Under the pieces are notes generated by a model, which was not told where the DNA came from, searched no databases, and worked only from the letters and a program-made list of their open reading frames with translations. A program made the position numbers and the translations under genes. This document shows, piece after piece, positions 36,947 through 44,776 of a DNA stretch of 44,776 nt; the stretch's first letter is position 1; the number at the start of each line of letters is the position of its first letter. The DNA lies in NCBI GenBank assembly GCA_009760855.2, contig WPIO01000020.1, positions 6,362,001 to 6,406,776 of the forward strand. Direction: 5' to 3'. Source of the DNA: Cristatella mucedo. Its lineage: Eukaryota > Bryozoa > Phylactolaemata > Cristatellidae.

Positions 36947-37770
36947 CAGTGGTATCGCAGCTTACGACTTTCATTCCATCAGTGCCGGAGCTCGTAAGTA
37001 AAATTACTCATATGTCAAATCCATTCTCCACACTGAACTAAATTAAAATGCCATTAATCCGTTCCGGACCATTAAAAAAGCGCTGCGATTTTTGTCGTGT
37101 TCTTAAATTAAAAAATATACCTAAAATAATGAATACTGTTTTTAAAAACAATACAATAAAATGTCTTTTAATAAATAGGCTTTATCAATCCTAATGTAAA
37201 GGAGCATCTTTTAGATCGGACGACTTGAAGATGCTAATAGAATTAGTAGAGAAAGGCTGAAACTAATATTTGAATCTTATTCGCTGATGTTTGCCCTTTT
37301 CACTGGGCTTTCCTAGCTTTCAGTTTATTGACTGGGCCAGTACGCAGACAGACCGATAGTTATCAGTTATGCGATAAACTCTCACACGATGACATTGTCT
37401 AAACAGAGTACGGTATATTTTAGCTGTTCCTGTCATAGTCGGATTTGACGCCGGAGTCTGGCAATCTTGTGCGTCAAAGCACCACGACGGCTCGCTCGAG
37501 TCAGGGAACAAACCCACAGGCCTGTACTTGGCGTCACAGCAGGGTCGTAGGGCAGCATCTTACAACGGAACACCGTTCGCTGCCGTACCCTTATAGGCCT
37601 GAGTAACCTACACGCTGTGTGACGTTCGCTGCGACAACTCGCGATGGAGTATCTGAAGCTGGCTCATAACCCGAATTTTAGCTCGTAACTCAATGCGAAA
37701 ACCGGCCGAGAGACAGCTTGTATCTCGAAACATTCGTATGTCGAGACACTCGTTAGCCGAGGTACCACAG
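36947..37770. mobile_element. Inverted-repeat DNA transposon (MITE-like)
   Basis: It begins CAGTGGTATCGCAGCTTACG and ends with the imperfect inverse (reverse complement CTGTGGTACCTCGGCTAACG). These resemble the widespread CAGTGGTACCTCGG-type termini of non-autonomous DNA transposons. No transposase frame is seen inside. The paralogous M2 intron at ~11145 has no insert, giving an empty-site comparison. The exact target-site duplication is unclear. Confidence 0.7.
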
Positions 37771-38189
37771 CACTCTTTCGATACTCCGTCTCACTGGCTA
37801 AGACATTTCCGTTCATGTGCTCTAGCAGAATCCCGATGACATTAAGTCTGTGTCTGGTCAAATAGAAATATGAGGAACTAGGATTCTAATATTTTTTTCC
37901 GGAAATACTTTTTTGCTGCAAATGTGCCAGGATGCAATAAAACAGTCATCGACATAGTGAATGCCAAAGTGCCACATTTCAAACACTTCATTTCAAAAAA
38001 CTTTTTCAAACGGGTGATCATGCTCCAAAAATCTCTTCTTAGTCATGCAGAAGGCAATCCTTGATCGGCTACGGCAAATTTGGCAATTGCAAGTGAGATT
38101 CATTCGCCACTACATATACTTGTGAGGCTGTTAAATCCGAGTCTTTCTTTAATAAGTCCACATCAATGGCAAAGACGTCTCACCTTCAG
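37771..38189. other. M4 intron, continued
   Basis: Resumes the M2-intron paralogy (11155-11570). No gene. Confidence 0.55.
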
Positions 38190-38560
38190 CTAAGCAGGTC
38201 CTGTTTGGAGCGGCATATACGAGGACAGCTCATGCAATGTCACAAAAGATATAAGCAGAATACCTAAAGGTATTACCAAGAAGTTATGTAAAGGTCCGCA
38301 CTGCCCTTGCAGTCGCCCAAGAGCTGTCTAGCCCTTGGAGAAATGTGCAACCAATGACTGCAGGTACCTCTGTTGAAATATCGTCACAATCCTCCCCTGA
38401 TGGAGCTGTTTAGGCGAACCCTAATCTGGATAGAGCTGCCATGAGGTTGCTTGCTGCATATCTTCATGCTGACTCTATTGACAGTGCAGGTCTGTCTGTG
38501 GACAGAATCGGTGTCAATATTCTTGGGCAGATCATTTACAACGTTACTTTCTATTGCAGG
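38190..38560 (+). other. Unrecognised coding-like plus-strand segment
   Basis: One plus-strand frame stays open for long stretches with protein-like composition (EYLKVLPRSYVKVRTALAV, then NLDRAAMRLLAAYLHADS and GLSVDRIGVNILGQ). It is broken by two in-frame stops near 38252 and 38410, with a stop after YCR near 38562. It could be a decayed transposon gene or a retrocopy. I do not recognise the family. Confidence 0.3.
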
Positions 38561-39206
38561 TAAACTGCCAGTACATATCTTGCCCGATTTTAAGTGCAGT
38601 GTCGTGTATAAAAGTTTTACAACTTGATAATTCGTAACTTATTGTCAGTGTTTGCTTCTTCTTGGTGTAAGCGAAATGCTCCGGCCCTGTTCTGTTTCGA
38701 GTTTTAACAGTTAGCTGGTGTTGCAATTTAAGATTTTGAGGAATACAGTCGGATTCATTTTCCTTCTAATTCTGTTTTTAACATAAATCCAGCGGATTTA
38801 TTAGAAGGTGTACACATCTTTTATAAGAACAACTGTCCTGTAACTTATTCGACGATTTTTTTTTAAATCTAGTAAGTGATGTTATCGAAACTTGGCAAAG
38901 GCACACTTTACTTGGAAGCACGTCCACTTAGAAATGCAATGATTACATTGGCAATTATTAGACAAGCCGATTTTTTATTGTGCTATATCTCTCAAATGTA
39001 TGACAAAATAGGACGAATTCTCTATCCCGACCGGCTTTATTTAAACCATGACCTGGGATAGGACCAGCCAACCAAGCAAAGCTGTTAATATTTGTGTCTC
39101 CTTTAGTTATTATCAGCAAGGCCCAAATGGCTTATTCTGCTTTGCAGTTACATTCTCCACCTTTTCCCATTTGCTCAAAGACATTCTACTACTATATATC
39201 TACTAC
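38561..39206. other. Non-coding up to the block boundary
   Basis: Short plus-strand frame at 38876-39061 without recognisable similarity. Otherwise nothing. The last bases are tac-rich (ctactactactta), overlapping the duplication breakpoint. Confidence 0.4.
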
Positions 39207-39555
39207 TACTTATCGTCCTTCTAAAAAACTAGCTACTGACATATCCAAAGAGTCGACGTGACAGCCATCGACCATGTACAAACCTAACGTGTCGTACACT
39301 ATTTAAGGACTGGCATGATGGTAAATCTGCTTGTCAGACATGACAGTATGTAAGTTTTACACAAAAATTTGATGGCCATGCAGTGGCGTGTCAGCCCGTT
39401 CCCACACTTTTAAAGCTTGCAGATAGCTCTGCTTGTCCTATTGCAATGAGAACAACTGCAGTTTCCAGCCATGGCATGGATTCAGTGAATACTTACAATC
39501 TCTGCAGACAGCATATCACACCTGCAGGGTTCACGGCCTCTAAATTTTCACTTAC

Positions 39556-39788
39556 CACCTGAAGGTCTGCCACCCGAAGCAAAGAGGCTTGTCCCGCTGC
39601 TAAACGGTTGACCAGTGATCATGCCACCACCAGGCCGTCCCTGACTGATAGTAAGTTGCCACACTCCAGACCCATCACCAATCGGCAGTAGCTGAAGTGC
39701 ACCCTGTGCTCGTTCATGGCGCTGTCACCACGCTCCCAGTTGCGTAGTACACCTCGGCAGAAAGCGCACTGGACACGATCGTGAACGC
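39556..39788 (-). pseudogene. BIR1 zinc-half exon, right copy, one base short
   Basis: Counterpart of 2964-3197 with the same splice sites. It is 233 nt because a g is missing near 39651, which turns the linker after RLVMGLECGN out of frame. The BIR zinc ligands themselves (CAFC, H, C) are intact. A sequencing error is as likely as a mutation. Confidence 0.8.
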
Positions 39789-40388
39789 CTACAGAAAAAC
39801 CAAGCAGTCGGTGTGAGGCCTTGCAACAGCTAACAGTATGCTCAAGACACGTGGCTTGCAACAGGAAACGCTACTCACTCACGAAGAAGCTACCTGTACT
39901 GAGCACAAGCCCCAGTGTGTGCAGACTGATAAACTATGCTCGAGAAACGCACAAGTATTGCAGCCTGTCATCACCGACGACATCCCAGCCATAAATGAAC
40001 GGTGCGAGTAAATCTAATGCATCTTGCACAATTTCGTTCTACTGCAATACAGCAGAGAGCTTGGCTTATTTTCTAATTGTTCTCCAGCTTATAACATTTT
40101 ATTCGGACAATAACTTTTCTTTGATAGGACACTGCAGCTATTTGTATAGAGCAGTAAATTTAGAATATGCAAAGCAGTAAACATTGTTCTAAAGAAACCT
40201 TAGCGGTTGCTATTCGGCATGAGGAATGGCGTAACCTGCTCGGAAGACTTGCTAGCTTCAATTTTGCATCACCAGCCAGTGATCACACATTTCACAGCTT
40301 CACCGGAGAACGCCTAGAACCCACCAAGTAAAGCCAAGAAACAGCAGCTTTGTAACAAAACGGCAACTCGCGCTCAACGCGACCATAC

Positions 40389-40708
40389 CCGTGTAGTAGA
40401 ACCCAGCCGCTGCAAGCTCCTCCGGAGGCATAATCTCGCGAATTGGCCACAAGCCGGAGCCAAAGGTCCTCAGTCGTTCGGCTTCACTTCGCATGAGCTG
40501 CTCCCGTTCCTCGGGTTGAAGTGCCATGAGATTACGCACAAAATCCTGCTCACTTGTGCGGTCAGCACTATGCAGCGTGTATGTGGCAACCGGTGGAACA
40601 TAGGCTTCTATAAAATCTGTCAGGAAAAATCGTGGCAGTTGGAACTTCTTGTCGCCGACCTTGGTATCCAGCTCATATTCCATTCCATCCTCGTGGCAAA
40701 TGGCTCTG
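40389..40708 (-). pseudogene. BIR1 first-half exon, right copy, one base short
   Basis: Counterpart of 3797-4117. One base is missing exactly at the acceptor (tagcag in place of taggcag), so the exon is 320 nt and its phase no longer fits. The same loss makes the frame read through into the upstream intron as far as ~40770. The coding residues from AICHEDG to GFYYTG are otherwise unchanged. Confidence 0.8.
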
Positions 40709-41384
40709 CTAAAAGATTCGTCGAAGTCTTCACCACTCTCACATATTGCTGGCACTCCAATCAGTGTCACCTGCTATGTGAGGAGGCTATGCCTGGTGAA
40801 GCATTTTCAGCTAGGTATGGAGAAGCCAAGCCGCGGCAACCTGCCGGTCAGCTAAGAACTTCACTCTGTACCAGACATGGGAAAACTACGGCCGGTGGGT
40901 CATATACGGCCCATTGTGCTTTCAATCGGCCGCCGAACTCGTCCACGTTATATTATTAAATTAAATTTTATTACAAAGACACCTCAATCATTTCACCCTA
41001 GCTGTAATTCCCAACCCTTCCCCCAGCAGATGGCAAAAAACCCGAAGACATTGACCCTTGAGTGTGATGCATTACGGTTACTCTCTATTTCATTTTGTCG
41101 CTTTGTACTTTACGAAGGCCGCGAGTAAAATAATAATAATACAAATAATAAAATAAAACGAATAATTAAAATAATAATAATACGCAGGCCATGAGTAAAA
41201 GAAGAAAAAACGAAAAGTAGACCTGCAGGCGTTCAGTAAAAATGAGTGGACCGAAGAAAAGAAAAGTAGACAGTGAGTGCCGAGTGTTCAATAAAAGAGT
41301 GGACAAGAAAATTGTTTTTTGACTGAACTCCGATCAAACAGCTTTAATTTCTGATATGCCAATAAACTCTCGAGTGCGCTGGCT
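40709..41384. other. Non-coding, right copy of 4118-4764
   Basis: The same CpG-rich patch and (AAT)-rich tract (about 41129-41183), with scattered single-base indels. Confidence 0.5.
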
Positions 41385-42150
41385 AAGTTGGGCAAAGTCT
41401 TTCAAAGAGTTTGGAAGCTGAAGGAGGAGATTGCTGCATTTTTGGAGTTAATGGGGAGATCCAAAGAATTTCCCGAGCTAAGTGACTGGCTTTTATGAAT
41501 TTGCGTTTGCTGTAGACATACTTTCCCACATGAATGAGCTGAACACCAAGCTACAGGGGAAAGATCAATTTGTGCACGACATGTACACAAATGTTAGGGC
41601 CTTCAAATTCAAGCTGACTTTTTTTTTCCAGACAAATTTTCAAACAAATCTTTTCATTCATTTCACCAAGTAGCATGCACGCTAGCCATGCAGGAAGAGG
41701 CGACCCTAAACTCGCAGAAATACAGCAAATCACTGGAGGACTTGCACGGAGAATTCTCCCGTCACTACTGTGACTTTGACAAAATTGAAAAAGTCACTTC
41801 ATCTGGTTCCTGTCCCTTGTCACAACACCCTGAAAATAGCACAACGGGAGCTGCAGTTGGAACTGATAGATCTTCAGTCTGACTCTGTACTAAAGAAGAA
41901 TTGCTTGCACTCCATGCTGTGTCACCTGCTACATCATAGCGCTAGAAAGGCCCTCAAACTAAACGATGGTGACAAAAGAGTGGCACATCCTTAACAATAG
42001 CAGCATTAGCTATTCTGAGAAGGCAAGTTGAAATGTTTGAACGTGTCAAGCAAAACTAAGCAATACGAACATGCTAAAAGACATGTCGAGATCAGATTTC
42101 AAAGCACGGAGCAAAACTTCTGGATTAAAAGTTCTGGATTTTTAATCGTT
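41385..42150 (+). pseudogene. hAT transposase fragment, right copy
   Basis: Copy of 4765-5530. Added bases near 41491 and 41623-41660 break the frame at new places, and single A gains near 41790 and 41835 follow. Confidence 0.75.
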
Positions 42151-42369
42151 CTTGCCTCTGTAATACTACCATGCACGTGCACACGAGCATCAATAAATCT
42201 GCAGGTGTTCGTCATTTTAGGCTTACTCTTCTCAAGCTATGCTAAAACAATCTGAAATACATTTTTGGGGCTCCTCTTACAGAACCTACTCCTCTGGTCA
42301 ATGTCGTCTTCCTATCCTTCCAATTAATCGAAGGCCATCACAGACCAAGCTTTTATTTTGCTTGTTGCA

Positions 42370-44650
42370 GGATACACTTTTTGTTGTTCGAGAATGTTTC
42401 AATGGTCAGTGACCGAGACAAGTGCACTGACACTAAATTGTCTGATGCAGAAAAGTACCACCTAGAATGTTCAAGGAAAGTAAAATTGCAAACCAGCATG
42501 GTTCAGCCCCGTTGGCATCCTACCCTGAGTTCTATTTGGTCAAGAGCCTGTCCACCGTTGGCTTTTAATGACTTGAGACATGACTTGAAAGATGAAATTA
42601 AATGTTCAGAAACAACAGGCAACACTGGGTAATAATCAGGTGATCATTATTTGAAAAATGTCGTAGGGGAATCCAAGTCCCCTGACATCGCTGCTACCAT
42701 ATCTACTGACCCCGATGAATTTCGTCCCTAACCGAGGGAATTAAAAAAGAAAAAGGGTGCTCCATTTTGGCATGCCAGCAAAAAAAAAAAACTTTGGAGC
42801 AAACTGATTGCAAAATGATAAAGGTAAATGGGGCCATCAATCCACAGGAGTCCCCCATTACGCTGGCCTCAACCCAGATGCCCCTCACAAGAGCCTTTTG
42901 TCAATTTTGGTTTCGTACAACCTTGTATCCCCCCAAATAAAACTTTCTAGCTGAAATAAAAGTCAGAAGCAACACTAAAAGTAGAAATTTCCGTGACCGA
43001 AAGGGCTATAAAAACGGGGAAAAAAGGTGGCCCCCCATCGGACCAATTTATTAATGGCATGGCAATTAAATCCTCAGGAAAGCTGGCGATAAGTGTAACC
43101 AAAAGTAACTTAAAGTTATTGGCTGCAGGGTGAACGCTGCCTAGACGCAGTGCGATCTTGCCAATGCCCATTTTTGCTTCTAATATGGAGATCCCCCCCA
43201 TATGCCTTCATCCCCCTAAAAAAATGGACCTCATACTAACTTTTTTGGGAAGCTATGTCCCCCAATTGTCTTGGTTTTTTTTCCTTACCAAAAATGAACC
43301 CCCTAAACCCCCCACCCAGACATCGATGAAATAATCAGAAACAAGAGGTGGGCAGTTTAAGAAGTGTGGGAACATCTTCCCCCGACCGGGTGCTTGCCCC
43401 CAACAAAAGCTTTAACCGAACAACAGAGGAAAAGCAACGGACCACAGTCACTGGTTAAGGGCCCAAACTTACTCGCAGGCTTGACCACACCATAAAAAAC
43501 TAAATTCCAACTTTTTACATAATAGCTTCTTGCAGGTTTTCTAAAAAGCTCTAGCCCTGAAATCTGAACCAAAATCCTTTCGACGTATCCAAAAGACAGA
43601 AGCCCTGCAGAAATTTTATCCAGGTCCCATGAAAACGCCCACGGTAGAAAATAAATCTATCGTCACTAACCTTCATCGCTCGCGAAAATACTTTTTTTAA
43701 AAAGCTTTCCGAATGGGGCAAAATTACAACAAAATTGTTTAAGCTTCCATGAACACAAAGAGAAGGAAGATGAAAATTCGCTGACAAAGGCATGCCAAAA
43801 CTACGAGGAACACGAAAAGTATCGAAAACTACGATAATTCAAACCACCCCCCTAACTGCTAAAAAAAATCGAAGACCTCACAACACGAGCTGGAAAAAAC
43901 AGTAAAGTACAAAGTTGCCCGCCATCCGCTTGAGGGTCATGAAATTCCCCTTTTTATTGGTTTTTTTTTTCCAAAAAACCAGGCCCTTTCTTCTTCATAA
44001 CAAACATCAAAAAATGTTAAAAAGTTTTTGGTTGTTTAACACATACCTCCTTTTCAGAGAGCTTAAAAATAGAAGTTGCTTTGTTTGTTGCCCCTCCACT
44101 AAGGATAAGGGTTTTTTTCTGACCACTTACAATATACGCCCTGGCCTCCCCACATCCCATCACATAACCGTATTGACTCTTACAAATTTGCTATTTTGAA
44201 GACTGTTTAGAAATACGTTGGAGGTGGGGCTTTTCTTTTTGGCAGCCGGCCCCGTGTTATGTCAGAAGTCTCCGGCACACGTGGGGTGCCACATGCATCG
44301 GTAAGACGTCACTTTAACACTGAACCACAAAATGACAGTCTTTAGGCCATGCATGAAAGCCTCTCGACCATAGCAAGCTTCCGTACACCCTTTTTAACAC
44401 CTAGTTTGTGATAACCAACATTTTGTCCTACTGACTTTTGGTGCTTTATGTCTTTGTCTATTCAATGGCAGGAGGATGCAGTGTGAACAGTCAAATCGTC
44501 ACACACACACACACCACACTCAAAGGAGCACAAACACACATGCACACGATCTGCACGACACACACACCACATACACACACACACTGCACACACACACCAC
44601 ACACACACACACCCACACCACATTCCCATGAAAGGAACAGTTGCAATATA
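42370..44650. other. Indel-dense stretch of the right copy
   Basis: Aligned with 5750-7660, this part carries an extra base every few to tens of nucleotides, mostly C and A homopolymer gains (runs of 5-6 C at 43031, 43194 and 43259). No coding feature can be trusted. The 83-codon frame at 42381-42632 exists only because of such differences. Confidence 0.7.
44495..44625. repeat. Interrupted (CA)n, right copy
   Basis: Counterpart of the (AC)n tract at 7493-7629 but broken by many single-base losses, with no long pure run. Confidence 0.9.
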
Positions 44651-44776
44651 TGTTGGGAGAAGTGAAGAAATTACTGCATTGATCCAGCAGAACTGAGTTC
44701 TCTAGTGTAACACTAACTGAGTGTTCGTGGCTTTGAGAAGTTAAAGATTGCGACACATTTCATGTGCATTTGTAAT

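Larger units (their letters stand above)
39207..44776. repeat. Right copy of the ~5.2 kb BIR block
   Basis: Same order and orientation as 2612-7772, about 36.6 kb away. It is ~400 nt longer over the same content because of many small insertions. Both ends match well; the last ~90 nt equal 7680-7772 exactly. Confidence 0.92.

Noticed and set aside
40300-40770. Longer BIR1 exon with an extra N-terminal stretch in the right copy
   Set aside because: The extension exists only because one base is missing at the acceptor. The left copy shows a normal phase-1 splice site there.
42381-42632. 83-codon plus frame that seems more intact than its counterpart in the left block
   Set aside because: It lies in the indel-dense zone. 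The extra frame arises from insertions and substitutions unlikely to be real.

Overview
This is eukaryotic (invertebrate animal) DNA: split exons with GT/AG boundaries, a degenerate LINE, a tRNA-derived SINE, hAT transposase debris, an inverted-repeat DNA transposon, and long (AC)n and (CT)n microsatellites. The only host gene recognised with confidence is a minus-strand inhibitor-of-apoptosis (IAP/BIRC-like) gene. IAP families are expanded in bivalve molluscs and other lophotrochozoans, which makes a mollusc-like host a reasonable but unproven guess.

Layout. 1-2.6 kb: first half of a second BIR domain (165-380, minus) and a dead CR1/L2-type LINE (plus). 2.6-8.3 kb: the two exons of a canonical BIR domain (3797-4117 and 2964-3197, minus), a hAT fragment and a long (AC)n tract. 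8.3-34.4 kb: a direct tandem array of a ~9.3 kb unit, two full copies and one truncated copy. Each full unit holds SINE, exon M1, exon M2, a LINE-type 3' tail, (CT)n, a second LINE, (CA)n, a hAT fragment and exon M3. 34.4-39.2 kb: a non-repeated segment with a fourth diverged exon (M4), itself broken by a transposon tail, plus a MITE-like insertion. 39.2-44.8 kb: a second direct copy of the 2.6-7.8 kb block, including the BIR exons, increasingly full of small indels.

The most interesting signal is the M exons. M1, M2, M3 and M4 are diverged copies of one exon on the BIR strand. Read at the splice sites I infer, M1, M2 and M3 (321, 291 and 279 nt) and the BIR exons (321, 234 and 216 nt) are all multiples of three, flanked by phase-1 introns. 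They could be spliced together in any number. The M exons end in a recurring Gly-Tyr-Asn-Pro-His motif before the donor, and I recognise no known domain in them. The model is an IAP-like gene whose non-BIR exon cassette has been amplified as whole exon-intron modules and then again as a 9.3 kb tandem array.

Caution. The units are almost identical, and the right-hand BIR block has an indel load typical of uncorrected long reads. Part of the copy number may therefore be an assembly artefact. Comparisons between copies were made by eye, not by a full alignment.
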